From: Haloferax elongans ATCC BAA-1513
GTDB lineage: Archaea > Halobacteriota > Halobacteria > Halobacteriales > Haloferacaceae
Assembly (NCBI RefSeq): GCF_000336755.1
Contig: NZ_AOLK01000021.1
Coordinates: 64,253 to 128,252 of the forward strand
DNA length: 64,000 bases
Direction of reading: 5' to 3'
Shown here: positions 1 through 8,059 of the stretch, piece by piece
Layout of the letters: every line of letters begins with the position of its first letter
Numbering within the stretch: position 1 is the first letter of the stretch
Program-made: the position numbers and the translations under genes
The notes under the pieces: generated by a model
Database searches by the model: none
What the model saw: the letters and a program-made list of their open reading frames with translations, nothing else
Told to the model about the DNA's origin: nothing

Positions 1-1
1 T

Positions 2-1510
2 GAAGAGCTGTGTACACGTGCGGGCGTCGACAAGACGCTCGACATTTCGGACGCGACCGACGAGGACTACGACGCCGTCTTCGACGCCATCGTCGACCTC
101 CGCGAGCAGGTTCGCGCCGGTGAGTTCGAACCCCGTCTTTACCTCGACGACGACGAAAACGTCGTGGACGTGACGCCCTTCCCGCTTCGCGAACACCAGA
201 ACGAAGGGCTCGACGAGGAAGCCTACGACTCGTTCAACGAGGCGCTCGACGAGTACTTCTTCCGTCTCGACCTCACCGCCGACGAGCAACAGGACGTCGG
301 GTCGAACCGCCCGGACTTCGAGGCACAAATCGCCAAACAAGAGCGCATCATCGAGCAGCAGGAAGGCGCTATCGAGGGCTTCGACGAGCGCGCGGCCGCC
401 GAGCGCGAGCGCGCCGAACTGCTCTACGCCAACTATGACCTCGTCGACGACGTCCTCTCGACGGTTCGAGACGCGCGCGAGGAAGGCGTCCCGTGGGACG
501 ACATCGCCGACAAACTCGACGCCGGTGCCGAACAGGGAATCCCGGCCGCCGAAGCGGTGACAAACGTCGATGGCGCGGAGGGAACCGTCACCATCGAACT
601 CGACGACTCTACTATCACCCTCGATGTGTCGATGGGGGTCGAAAAGAACGCCGACCGCCTCTACACCGAGGCCAAGCGCATCCAAGAGAAGAAAGAGGGT
701 GCGCTCGCGGCCATCGAAGACACCCGCGAGGAATTGGAGGAGGTAAAGCGCCGCCGCGACGAGTGGGAGGCGGACGACGACGAAGACGACGCGGAAGACG
801 AGGAGGAGCAAGAAGAGACAGACTGGCTCTCGTTGCAGTCGGTCCCAGTCAAATCGACCGAGCAGTGGTACGAACAGTTCCGGTGGTTCCACACCTCGGA
901 CGGCTACCTCGTCGTCGGCGGGCGCAACGCCGACCAAAACGAGGCGCTCGTCAAGAAGTACATGGACAAACACGACCGGTTCTTCCACACGCAGGCGCGT
1001 GGGGGGCCAGTCACGCTGTTGAAGGCGACCGGACCGAGCGAAGCCGCGAAGGAAGTCGACTTCCCCGAGTCGTCGCTACAAGAGGCCGCACAGTTCGCTG
1101 TCTCGTACTCCTCTATTTGGAAAGACGGCCGCTTCGCCGACGACGCGTACATGGTCGAACCGTCGCAGGTGTCGAAGACGCCCGAGTCGGGCGAGTACAT
1201 CGAAAAGGGGAGCTTCGTCATCCGCGGCGACCGAACCTACTACAACGACGTTGCGGCCGAAGTCGCTGTTGGCATCCAGTGCGAACCCGAGACGCGAGTC
1301 GTGGGCGGACCACCGTCAGCCATCGAGACGTGCGCCGAGACGATGCTCAGACTCAAACCGGGACAGTATGCCCAAAACGACGCCGCGAAGATGTGCTACC
1401 GACGACTGCGCGAACACTTCGCCGACACGTCGTTCATCCGGAAAGTCGCATCCCCCGACCTCATCCAGGAATTCCTGCCGCCGGGCGGAAGCGACATCGT
1501 TGACGACTGA
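2..1510 (+). CDS. rqcH: NFACT-family ribosome quality control protein (RqcH/Rqc2-like), 5' end outside window
   Basis: The frame is open from base 2 to a TGA ending at 1510, giving the last 502 residues of a longer protein. After an acidic Asp/Glu-rich segment there is a charged, probably coiled-coil, stretch. It is followed by a C-terminal NFACT-R (DUF814) domain, recognisable from the run around WYEQFRWFHTSDGYLVVGGR and the later RFFHTQARGGP. Known NFACT proteins (bacterial RqcH, eukaryotic Rqc2/NEMF, archaeal homologues) bind 50S/60S subunits carrying stalled peptidyl-tRNA and add C-terminal tails. The NFACT-N domain lies upstream of the window. pelA, another ribosome-rescue gene, is about 1.75 kb downstream on the same strand, which supports the assignment. 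An aspartate/glutamate-rich insert typical of halophiles lies before NFACT-R. Confidence 0.88.
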   Translation, partial: EELCTRAGVDKTLDISDATDEDYDAVFDAIVDLREQVRAGEFEPRLYLDDDENVVDVTPFPLREHQNEGLDEEAYDSFNEALDEYFFRLDLTADEQQDVGSNRPDFEAQIAKQERIIEQQEGAIEGFDERAAAERERAELLYANYDLVDDVLSTVRDAREEGVPWDDIADKLDAGAEQGIPAAEAVTNVDGAEGTVTIELDDSTITLDVSMGVEKNADRLYTEAKRIQEKKEGALAAIEDTREELEEVKRRRDEWEADDDEDDAEDEEEQEETDWLSLQSVPVKSTEQWYEQFRWFHTSDGYLVVGGRNADQNEALVKKYMDKHDRFFHTQARGGPVTLLKATGPSEAAKEVDFPESSLQEAAQFAVSYSSIWKDGRFADDAYMVEPSQVSKTPESGEYIEKGSFVIRGDRTYYNDVAAEVAVGIQCEPETRVVGGPPSAIETCAETMLRLKPGQYAQNDAAKMCYRRLREHFADTSFIRKVASPDLIQEFLPPGGSDIVDD

Positions 1511-1584
1511 GACGGCCGCAGACGGCGGACCGGCGCCGTCGTTCAGGCGTAATTGACAATTATATCTCGGAATCTGGTACAACA

Positions 1585-1591
1585 TTATATA
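1585..1591 (+). promoter_or_regulatory. TATA-like element in the NFACT-DUF4013 gap
   Basis: An AT-rich TTATATA stands in the 229-bp gap. It lies about 150 nt before the ATG at 1740, too far for a leaderless transcript. Either the DUF4013 gene has a leader of roughly 120 nt or a short RNA starts here. A weak stem (GACTGGC/GCCAG) lies in the putative leader. Confidence 0.3.
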
Positions 1592-1739
1592 CTTTCTCGT
1601 CGTAACGTTCCCCCGAGCGCATGCAATAGCCCAGCAGAGCAGTCGGTACAAGACTGGCAACGCCAGCGCAGTCGCGAGAGACTGGCTTAGACAGTCGATA
1701 TCAGACTCGTGGGTGGGTGGCGGCGCTTGGTGATTACCG

Positions 1740-2462
1740 ATGCTATCAGAATCCATCAATTATCCGCGTAACGATGACGGCTGGGTCAAAACAGTCCTCA
1801 TCGGCGGAGTCCTCGGCTTGTTGAGCTTCCTCATCGTCCCGACGTTCGTCGTCATCGGATATCTCCTCCGAGTTATTCGTGCGACGATGCACGGCGACGA
1901 AGAACCACCCGTATTCGACGAATGGGGTGACATGACGATAGACGGCCTGAAAGGGTTCGCTATCGCACTCGTCTACGGGCTTATCCCCGCCATCATCGCC
2001 GGTGTCTTCGGCTTCGCGGGCATCATGGGCGCAGTCGCCGGTAACGGCTCGCAGACGGCAGGTATCTTCGGGGGCATCGTCGCCCTCGTCGGCCTCCTGG
2101 TCGCGTTCGTTCTCGGGCTCTTCGCCGCCTACGTCATCCCGGCGGCGCTGTCGAACTACGCTGAGACCGGCCGCATCGGTTCGGCGTTCGACTTCGGGAC
2201 GCTCCGGCCAATCCTGATGTCTGGAAAGTACGCGACGGCGTGGCTCATGGCCTTCGCCGTCCTGTTCGCGGCGTCCTTGGCCCTCAGCGTGCTGAACGTC
2301 ATCCCGCTCTTGGGACAGTTGGCCAGCTTCCTGCTCGGCCCGTTCGTGACGTTCTACGCCGCGGTGGCCGCCTACTACATCATCGGCACGACGTGGGGCG
2401 AACTCCACGACGTCGAGATGGTGGACGAAGGCGAGACCCCTGGCGAGCAACCAGCCGTCTGA
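1740..2462 (+). CDS. DUF4013-type integral membrane protein
   Basis: A 240-residue protein with several long hydrophobic segments (about residues 16-45, 65-95, 105-135, 160-190 and 195-215) and an acidic C-terminal tail. The N-terminal pattern (short acidic start, DDGWVKTVLIGG, then a membrane segment, then R-T-M-x-G-D-E-x-P-x-F-x-x-W) is shared with the next gene and matches the DUF4013 family as I know it. No catalytic motif is visible and the function is unknown. It sits between the NFACT gene and its own paralogue. The start is the ATG giving MLSESINYPRNDDGW, which aligns with the start of the paralogue. Confidence 0.72.
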   Translation: MLSESINYPRNDDGWVKTVLIGGVLGLLSFLIVPTFVVIGYLLRVIRATMHGDEEPPVFDEWGDMTIDGLKGFAIALVYGLIPAIIAGVFGFAGIMGAVAGNGSQTAGIFGGIVALVGLLVAFVLGLFAAYVIPAALSNYAETGRIGSAFDFGTLRPILMSGKYATAWLMAFAVLFAASLALSVLNVIPLLGQLASFLLGPFVTFYAAVAAYYIIGTTWGELHDVEMVDEGETPGEQPAV

Positions 2463-2528
2463 GCTACCGACCTGATTTTCTTTTGCGACGGAATATCTAA
2501 GCCGATAGGGACACGACTCCACGACGTC

Positions 2529-3218
2529 ATGCTCTCCGACGCGCTGTGGTTTCTCAAACGAAGCGACGACTGGCTTGCGACGACAATCATCGGTGCAATC
2601 CTCTCACTTCTCTCGGTCCTGATTCTCCCCGGAATCGTCCTGCAGGGGTACTACGTGAGAACCATGCAGGCCGCCACTCGTGGCGACGAGTCGGCACCCT
2701 CGTTCACTGACTGGGGTGGGCTGTTCGTGGATGGCTTGAAACTGTTCGCCGTGACGTTCGTGTGGTCGCTCCTCGCTATCATTCCCTCGGTCGCCTTATT
2801 CGCCATCGTGGGTGCCGGGTCAGTCGCCGTCTCGGAAGCGGCGTCAGCCCCTGGCGCAGCACCGAGTACGGCGGGAAGCCTCGGTCTCGGAATCGTCGGA
2901 CTGGTTGGTATGCTGCTCGTCACCGGACTCTCGCTTCTCGTCAGCTACCTCGTCCCCGCCGCAGGGGCAAACTTCGCTATCAACGGCTCGCTCCGTGCCG
3001 GGTTCGACGTTCGGACGATTCTCAAAGGCGCGCTCACCAGTGAGTACGCCATCGCGTGGGTTCTCGCAATCGTCGTCGCTATCGTGCTCGGAATGGTTGG
3101 CAGCGTTCTCGCAATCATCCTCGTCGGCTTGCTCGTCCTGTTCTACGCGCAGGTCACGACGTACTATCTCTGGGCACGCGGCTTTGCGGACGGCGTCGGC
3201 ACGCAATCTGACTGGTAA
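2529..3218 (+). CDS. DUF4013-type integral membrane protein, paralogue of the preceding gene
   Basis: A 229-residue membrane protein. It shares with the preceding gene the start (MLSDALWFLKRSDDWLATTI), the loop pattern R-T-M-Q-A-A-T-R-G-D-E-x-x-P-S-F, and a similar ladder of five or six hydrophobic segments. It lacks the acidic C-terminal tail. The two probably arose by tandem duplication. The gap to the upstream stop is 66 bp, enough for its own promoter. Function is unknown. The location just before pelA is notable but does not by itself give a role. Confidence 0.7.
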   Translation: MLSDALWFLKRSDDWLATTIIGAILSLLSVLILPGIVLQGYYVRTMQAATRGDESAPSFTDWGGLFVDGLKLFAVTFVWSLLAIIPSVALFAIVGAGSVAVSEAASAPGAAPSTAGSLGLGIVGLVGMLLVTGLSLLVSYLVPAAGANFAINGSLRAGFDVRTILKGALTSEYAIAWVLAIVVAIVLGMVGSVLAIILVGLLVLFYAQVTTYYLWARGFADGVGTQSDW

Positions 3219-3264
3219 CCCGCGATAGCAGGACTCTTTTCTGTTCCGCGACGACGCGACATAT

Positions 3265-4335
3265 ATGCGCATTTCGAGCCGCGGTCGGGGCGAAGAGGGG
3301 CGCGAGCGAATCACGCTCGTCCCCGAGAACGTCGACGACCTCTGGCACCTCTCGTACGTCCTCGAACCGGGCGATTTGGTCTCCGGCGACACGACTCGCC
3401 GCATCCAGCGCGACGACGACCAGATGCGTGACACCGGCGGCGAGCGCGAACACCTCCACGTCACTATCGAAGTCGAAGACATCGAGTTCGCGCGCTTCGC
3501 CAATCGCCTCCGCGTCGGCGGCGTCATCACCTCGTGTTCCCGCGAGGACCAACTCGGCCACCACCACACGCTCAACGTCGAAGAACGCGCCGAGATAACC
3601 ATCGAGAAGCACTTCAAAGCCGACCAAATCGACCGCATCGAGACGGCCGAAGAAGCCGCCGAGAACCCCGACGTGGCTATCGCGACAGTCGAGGAAGGAG
3701 CAGCATACATCCACACCGTCGCCCAGTACGGAACCGAGGAGTACGCCTCGCTCACCAAACCGACCGGGAAGGGCGAGTACGCCCGCCCCCGCTCAGAGTT
3801 GTTCGACGAACTCGGCTCTGCACTCTCACATCTCGACGTGGACGCGATTATCCTCGCCGGGCCCGGATTCACGAAAAACGACGCGATGGATTACTTCGAG
3901 GACAACCACCCCGAAGTCGCAGAGACCATCGTCACCACCGTCGACACCGCGGGCGTCGGTGACCGCGGCGTCCACGAAGTGCTCAAACGCGGCGCTGTCG
4001 ACGACGTGCAGAAACAGACGCGAATCGCTGAAGAGGCGAACCTTATCGACCAGTTGATGGAGAACATCTCGACGGGCGCGAAAGCCGCCTACGGGGTCGA
4101 CCAGGTTGCTGAAGCCTCCGACTACGGAGCCATCGAGCACCTGCTGCTTCTCGATTCGCGCCTCCGTGCCGAACGACAAGGCGAAGGCGACTGGGATATC
4201 GACGTGAACGACATCATCGACTCGGTCGAGCAGAAAGGCGGCGAGGTGACGGTCTTCTCCGCCGAGTTCCAACCTGGCGAGCAACTGAAGAACCTCGGCG
4301 GCATCGCCGCGATTCTCCGGTACCGACTGCAGTAG
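3265..4335 (+). CDS. pelA: Pelota (Dom34 homologue), mRNA surveillance and ribosome rescue factor
   Basis: A 356-residue protein matching archaeal Pelota along its length. It has an N-terminal Sm-like domain ([20 protein letters not shown], then [15 protein letters not shown]), a central eRF1-like domain ([16 protein letters not shown], then AIILAGPGF) and a C-terminal eRF1-domain-3-like part ([13 protein letters not shown] near the end of the second third, then [12 protein letters not shown] at the end). Pelota enters the A site of stalled ribosomes with aEF1A and helps ABCE1 split them. It has no GGQ motif, as expected for Pelota rather than aRF1. The start codon lies in a CATATATGCGC context 46 bp after the membrane protein gene. 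Confidence 0.96.
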   Translation: MRISSRGRGEEGRERITLVPENVDDLWHLSYVLEPGDLVSGDTTRRIQRDDDQMRDTGGEREHLHVTIEVEDIEFARFANRLRVGGVITSCSREDQLGHHHTLNVEERAEITIEKHFKADQIDRIETAEEAAENPDVAIATVEEGAAYIHTVAQYGTEEYASLTKPTGKGEYARPRSELFDELGSALSHLDVDAIILAGPGFTKNDAMDYFEDNHPEVAETIVTTVDTAGVGDRGVHEVLKRGAVDDVQKQTRIAEEANLIDQLMENISTGAKAAYGVDQVAEASDYGAIEHLLLLDSRLRAERQGEGDWDIDVNDIIDSVEQKGGEVTVFSAEFQPGEQLKNLGGIAAILRYRLQ

Positions 4336-4395
4336 TCGCGTTCGCGTTCACGTTCGCTTGAGTAATCGTTTAGCCCTCGAAGCCCAAGTCCTAGC

Positions 4396-4833
4396 GTGGC
4401 TTGGGGTACGATACCAAAGACCATAAAACGGGTCGATAGGTGGCTCGACCAGGTGTTTTTCGCCGCCTGGGAAGTGTCGGTACTGGTCATCCCGACACTC
4501 TGGATGCTCTTGGCCGCGACGCCCCACGAGGCGGTTTCGCTGTCGGGGCTGACGGCCCTCGGAGTGAGTTCGCTGGCGGTCGGTACCTTCAGGGGTGAGT
4601 ACGTCTCGACTGGGTCGTGGCCGCGGCCCGGCCACCTCTCCACGCTCCCTGTCCGCTCAGCCTACTACAGCCTCGTGGTCGGCGGAACCTCGCTCCTCGG
4701 CGCGGCCGCACAGGTCGAGTTCGGAGCGTTTTGGCTCGGTATTCTCGTGCCCACCGTGGTCGCAACCGGGTCGCTGTCGCTTCTTCCTGCTGTCGTCGAT
4801 ACTGTCGAGCGCATCGCGAGAGCATCAGTGTGA
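4396..4833 (+). CDS. hypothetical membrane protein, about 4 TM segments
   Basis: A 145-residue protein beginning at GTG. Hydrophobic segments lie near residues 20-42, 50-65, 88-106 and 112-135, with short loops. A TTTAGCC element about 27 nt before the GTG fits a leaderless haloarchaeal promoter and supports this start. I recognise no domain. It follows pelA by 60 bp and could be in the same transcript, but it has a plausible promoter of its own. Confidence 0.6.
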   Translation: MAWGTIPKTIKRVDRWLDQVFFAAWEVSVLVIPTLWMLLAATPHEAVSLSGLTALGVSSLAVGTFRGEYVSTGSWPRPGHLSTLPVRSAYYSLVVGGTSLLGAAAQVEFGAFWLGILVPTVVATGSLSLLPAVVDTVERIARASV

Positions 4834-5035
4834 GGCAGTTTACTGATTCCTTGCTGGCGGCCCCAACGAACTACGAGACGAGAGATATAGCATCGGTACT
4901 GCGACAGCGGGATGCTATTTTTTGAATCTGTCAAAAAGACACAAAGATTATTGCATACTAGTCAAAATCTGGATCGCATATGACAACGAAAGTGGTCAAA
5001 CATTCTGAAATAGCGTGCACTGATGGGAGAATCCG

Positions 5036-5356
5036 ATGAGGCGAAAAGCCATCCTCAGAGACGGAGTTCTCGTTCCATCGTTGCTCGTAGCTGTCGGCTT
5101 CGCTCTCAGCATTCTGGGAGTCCTGCCGTTCGAATTGTTCCTGCTTATCGCACTCGGCGTCGGAGTGCTCTGTACTGCGCTCGTGTTCGGCGCGGAGTCG
5201 CACGTACAAACTGCGGCGTACAGCGCCACAGTCGGTGGAAACAGCGACCCATCGAAATACGAGGAGGAGCCAGTGAGATGGGTCCGATTCGGGCTGGCTA
5301 TGGCCGGACTCTCCGGGTTGAGCGTCGTCTTACTCGCCGTTCTCGCGCAACTGTAG
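5036..5356 (+). CDS. small hypothetical membrane protein (about 3 TM)
   Basis: A 106-residue protein: a short basic N-terminus (MRRKAILRDG), two hydrophobic helices (about residues 13-32 and 36-52), a polar loop, then a third helix near the C-terminus. No motif identifies a function. Its last 27 bases overlap the 3' end of the convergent PDGLE-domain gene. The roughly 200-bp gap upstream is AT-rich, with T-runs near 4918, and probably holds the pelA-side terminator and this gene's promoter. Confidence 0.55.
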   Translation: MRRKAILRDGVLVPSLLVAVGFALSILGVLPFELFLLIALGVGVLCTALVFGAESHVQTAAYSATVGGNSDPSKYEEEPVRWVRFGLAMAGLSGLSVVLLAVLAQL

Positions 5357-5650
5357 CGCCGCTCCGACCCGGAGCGCGAGACCGAGGCACAGCACGGTTC
5401 CGACGAGTGCTGAAACGAACGTCCCCACGTAGGGGTCGAGGCCGGGAACCGTGTAGTCCGGCAGGAGCCCCGGATTGAGAGACAGCGCCGCCGCGGACGC
5501 GCCGGTCATCTCCGCCGCAACGTCGAGCGGTTCGGCGTAGCCGACCTGCGATGCAGCCCACGCAAAGACGGGTGTGGCGGCGACAAGTGCGCCGATGACA
5601 GCGAGCGGTCTTCGATTCGAGTCGTCGGCCGCGAACGAGCGCACGCTCAT
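5330..5650 (-). CDS. PDGLE-domain (CbiN-like) subunit of a cobalt/nickel ECF transporter
   Basis: A 106-residue protein with two membrane helices (about residues 17-34 and 79-97) and a loop carrying the family pattern GYAEPLDVAAEMTG followed by LLPDYTVPGLDPYVGTFVSALVG. This is the layout of PDGLE/CbiN components that accompany CbiM in cobalt or nickel uptake systems. Its start overlaps the cbiM stop by four bases (ATGA), so the two are translationally coupled. No cbiQ or cbiO follows: the next gene downstream is a convergent membrane protein whose 3' end it overlaps. Confidence 0.82.
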   Translation of the reverse strand: MSVRSFAADDSNRRPLAVIGALVAATPVFAWAASQVGYAEPLDVAAEMTGASAAALSLNPGLLPDYTVPGLDPYVGTFVSALVGTVLCLGLALRVGAALQLRENGE

Positions 5651-6285
5651 GCGGCGACGCCTCCCTCGACTGTCTCGGAGTCGACTGCGTCGAGTCGGTC
5701 GACGAGTCGAACGCCGACGAGTGTGAGGAGTGCCTCACCGACGCCGAGAACTGCGTGACCGCCAGCCATGACCGTCACGACCGAAATCAGCTCAGAGCCA
5801 AAGGCGGGCGACAGACCGAGTTGGATGCCCGCCGCGAGGGCGGCGAGGGTGATGCTCGCCCAGCCAGCGAGGACGATTGCACCGGACTCGTGGTACGCAG
5901 AAGCGACCCGGTAGACTGCGTAGCCGCCGAACACCTGTACGATCGCCATGTTCCAGACGTTCGCACCGAGTGCGAGCACGCCACCGTCGGCGAAGACGAG
6001 CGCCTGAACCGCGACGACGAGCGCGACAGAGAGCGCCCCGAGGTACGGGCCGAGCACGATAGCCGCCAGCGCACCACCGACGAAGTGGGCGCTCACGCCG
6101 CCGGGAAGCGGCCAGTTGAGCATCTGCGCCGCGAAGATGCTCGCGGTGACCATTCCGAACAACTGCGTTTGCCGCGGAGTCACGGTTCCGCGAAGTTTTC
6201 GAGCTGCGTAGGCGAGGACGCCTCCCGACGCGATGATGAACGCCACCGCCATCCATGGATGAAGAAATCCGTCTGGTGTGTGCAT
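5647..6285 (-). CDS. cbiM: CbiM-type permease (energy-coupling factor cobalt/nickel uptake)
   Basis: I place the start at the ATG giving MHTPDGFLHPWMA, because CbiM/NikM proteins begin with a conserved Met-His-x-Pro-Asp-Gly segment that binds the metal. This gives 212 residues. Upstream in-frame codons would add an unrelated tail. Further family features are the GVSAHFVGGALAAI segment and the multiple membrane helices. A TTTTAAAT element 27 nt before this ATG fits a leaderless transcript. It overlaps the PDGLE gene by 4 nt. The ATPase and CbiQ subunits must be encoded elsewhere, or the pair works without dedicated ones. Confidence 0.9.
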   Translation of the reverse strand: MHTPDGFLHPWMAVAFIIASGGVLAYAARKLRGTVTPRQTQLFGMVTASIFAAQMLNWPLPGGVSAHFVGGALAAIVLGPYLGALSVALVVAVQALVFADGGVLALGANVWNMAIVQVFGGYAVYRVASAYHESGAIVLAGWASITLAALAAGIQLGLSPAFGSELISVVTVMAGGHAVLGVGEALLTLVGVRLVDRLDAVDSETVEGGVAA

Positions 6286-6308
6286 GTCTGGCCCACGTTT
6301 GGAACCTG

Positions 6309-6316
6309 ATTTAAAA
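6309..6316 (-). promoter_or_regulatory. TATA-like box of cbiM
   Basis: Reads TTTTAAAT on the minus strand, centred about 27 nt before the cbiM ATG. Transcription would start at or next to the start codon, leaving no room for a cobalamin riboswitch. Confidence 0.55.
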
Positions 6317-6408
6317 GGTGTTTTCTTCTGTGAGACTTCTGCCCACTGTTCTTCGCCCAGCGTTCGCTCCTCCCTACTCGTCAGCCGCACCACTCCAGGC
6401 GTCGTTTG

Positions 6409-7407
6409 CTACTCTCCGGTGAGTGACTCGCTCGCGGGTGAGAACTCGATTGTCGTTCCGAGTCCGTCCTCGGCGGCTTTCTCGTACAGCAGGTACGCGG
6501 CAGCGACCGTCTCGATTCCCGTGCCGCCGCTGTCGAAGACGGTAATCTCGTCGTCGTCGGTTCGGCCCGTGGCCCGGCCGGAGACGACCTCGCCCAGTTC
6601 GGCGTGGATGTGGTCCTCGTCGACGACGCCCGCGTCCATGGCGGCGAGGAACGACCCCGCGTCCATCGTCGCTCGCTCTCGCAGGTCGGGGACGTACGTC
6701 GCGCGTTCGATGGTCGTCGCGTCGAGTTCGCGCTTGTCGGGGTGGTACTGCCCCATTGCGGTGACGTGCGTCCCGGGTTCGAGCAAGTCGCCATCGAAGA
6801 CCGATTCGCTCGCGGTGGTCGCGGTGATGACGATGTCCGCGCCCTCGACCGCGGCGGCGCTGGAGGCGACGGCGGCGACGCTGGCGTCGAGTCGGCGGTC
6901 CATCTCTCCGGCGAACGACTCGCGGCTCTCTTTGGTCGGCGAGTACACCCACACAGAATCGAGGTCGCGGACGGCGGCGACTGCTCGCAACTGGCCGCGG
7001 GCCTGCGCGCCGCTTCCGATGAGTGCGACTGAGGTGGCGTCATCGCGGGCGAGCGCATCGACCGCGACTCCGCCCGCCGCGCCGGTCTTGAACGGGTTCA
7101 TGCTCGCGCCATCGAGGAGGGCGAGCGGTTCGCCGGAGTCGGCGTCGAAAAGCGGCGTCATGAACCACGCGTCTTCCGCGCCGAAGCCGGCAGAGTACAT
7201 GTAACCCCCCATCGCGCCCGTTTCGGGGAGGACTGCGGCGTAGGTGGTAAACATCCCCGGCGGGTCGCGGTTGAGAAGCTTCGTTCGCGGTTCGGCGGGA
7301 GCGCCCTCACCGCGTTGTCGATACCCTTCGCGGACAGCGTCGACGTATTCGGCAGGCGTCGCCAGGCCGTTCACGTCGTCGCTCGTGAGGAACAATGTCT
7401 CTGTCAT
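6409..7407 (-). CDS. ornithine cyclodeaminase / mu-crystallin family NAD(P)-dependent enzyme
   Basis: A 332-residue protein starting MTETLFLTSDDV. The Rossmann NAD motif VALIGSGAQARGQLRAV lies near residues 119-135. The family Lys region is TKLLNRDP, and the segment AMGGYMYSAGFG sits before GEPLALLDGASM. Members convert ornithine to proline plus ammonia, act as alanine dehydrogenases, or reduce ketimines, so the substrate cannot be fixed from sequence. Nine more in-frame codons lie upstream (ATG at 7434), but the chosen start matches family N-termini. It is followed on the same strand, after about 120 bp, by cbiM, which has its own promoter. Confidence 0.82.
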   Translation of the reverse strand: MTETLFLTSDDVNGLATPAEYVDAVREGYRQRGEGAPAEPRTKLLNRDPPGMFTTYAAVLPETGAMGGYMYSAGFGAEDAWFMTPLFDADSGEPLALLDGASMNPFKTGAAGGVAVDALARDDATSVALIGSGAQARGQLRAVAAVRDLDSVWVYSPTKESRESFAGEMDRRLDASVAAVASSAAAVEGADIVITATTASESVFDGDLLEPGTHVTAMGQYHPDKRELDATTIERATYVPDLRERATMDAGSFLAAMDAGVVDEDHIHAELGEVVSGRATGRTDDDEITVFDSGGTGIETVAAAYLLYEKAAEDGLGTTIEFSPASESLTGE

Positions 7408-7479
7408 GTTTGGCGAGACGTGGCCTGCGGCCAAAACCCTGCGGGCCGACCCGGTGGTCGGTCAGCACGGCCTGTGAAA

Positions 7480-7740
7480 TTAGTCTGCGTCGAGAACAGC
7501 GGGACCGGATTCCGCGCGACTCGCGCGAGCGGTGTGGCTTGCGTGGTCGGAGTGTCGTCGGACTGGGGCGGGCGCGGACGGACCATTCACGAAGAGGGCG
7601 TGGCCAGTCAGCAGCGCTGCGACACCAGCGGCCATCGGAACTGCCGCGGTCAGCTGTAAGCCAACCACGACGAGGGAGCCGGTGATTCCAACGAGCGCGA
7701 GTGGGATGAGCCCAAGAATGTAGTCGTAATATCCGGTCAT
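7480..7740 (-). CDS. small hypothetical membrane protein (86 aa)
   Basis: Starts MTGYYDYILGLIPLALVG and contains two hydrophobic helices (about 7-28 and 33-50), followed by a polar tail rich in Ala, Arg, Ser and His. The layout resembles short two-helix membrane proteins that are common in haloarchaea. The reading frame extends upstream to 7857, but the AT-rich, poorly biased extension is unlikely to be coding. An AATTATACC element about 30 nt before the chosen ATG supports this start. Function is unknown. Confidence 0.5.
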   Translation of the reverse strand: MTGYYDYILGLIPLALVGITGSLVVVGLQLTAAVPMAAGVAALLTGHALFVNGPSAPAPVRRHSDHASHTARASRAESGPAVLDAD

Positions 7741-7822
7741 AATATACACTAACATACGGATGTAAGTGGTATAATTCTTTCCCATAGATGACTGATATTC
7801 CATTCGTGACTTCGACATCACA

Positions 7823-7841
7823 TTCTCATAACTTATGAGAA
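7823..7841. repeat. perfect 9-1-9 palindrome, operator candidate
   Basis: TTCTCATAA, one C, then TTATGAGAA. It lies in the AT-rich divergent gap between the 86-aa membrane protein and the MFS transporter. Its size and symmetry fit a dimeric regulator site. Confidence 0.5.
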
Positions 7842-7881
7842 AATAATCGGCAGACATCGTCGGGGTGAATTACTGATGAGA

Positions 7882-7898
7882 ATATCAGATTCTGATAT
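7882..7898. repeat. perfect 8-1-8 palindrome, operator candidate
   Basis: ATATCAGA, one T, then TCTGATAT, 40 bp from the first palindrome and of different sequence. Around it, CGGGGT (7861-7866) and ACCCCG (7899-7904) are also inverted but spaced asymmetrically. Confidence 0.45.
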
Positions 7899-8059
7899 AC
7901 CCCGGTCGTGAACGCTCCTCGAACACCCAATTGATGGTTCTATGACTTTCTCACACGCACCCAGTCGCAGTGTTGCGTGAGTTCCTCGTCGCGCGAACCG
8001 TCTGTCACTCGAACTCCCTCCCGCTCACACTCTCTGCGCGCAGTCTGCCGCGACTCCAC

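Noticed and set aside
6286..6408. possible cobalamin riboswitch before cbiM
   Set aside because: The TATA-like box is about 27 nt before the start codon, so there is no leader long enough for a riboswitch.
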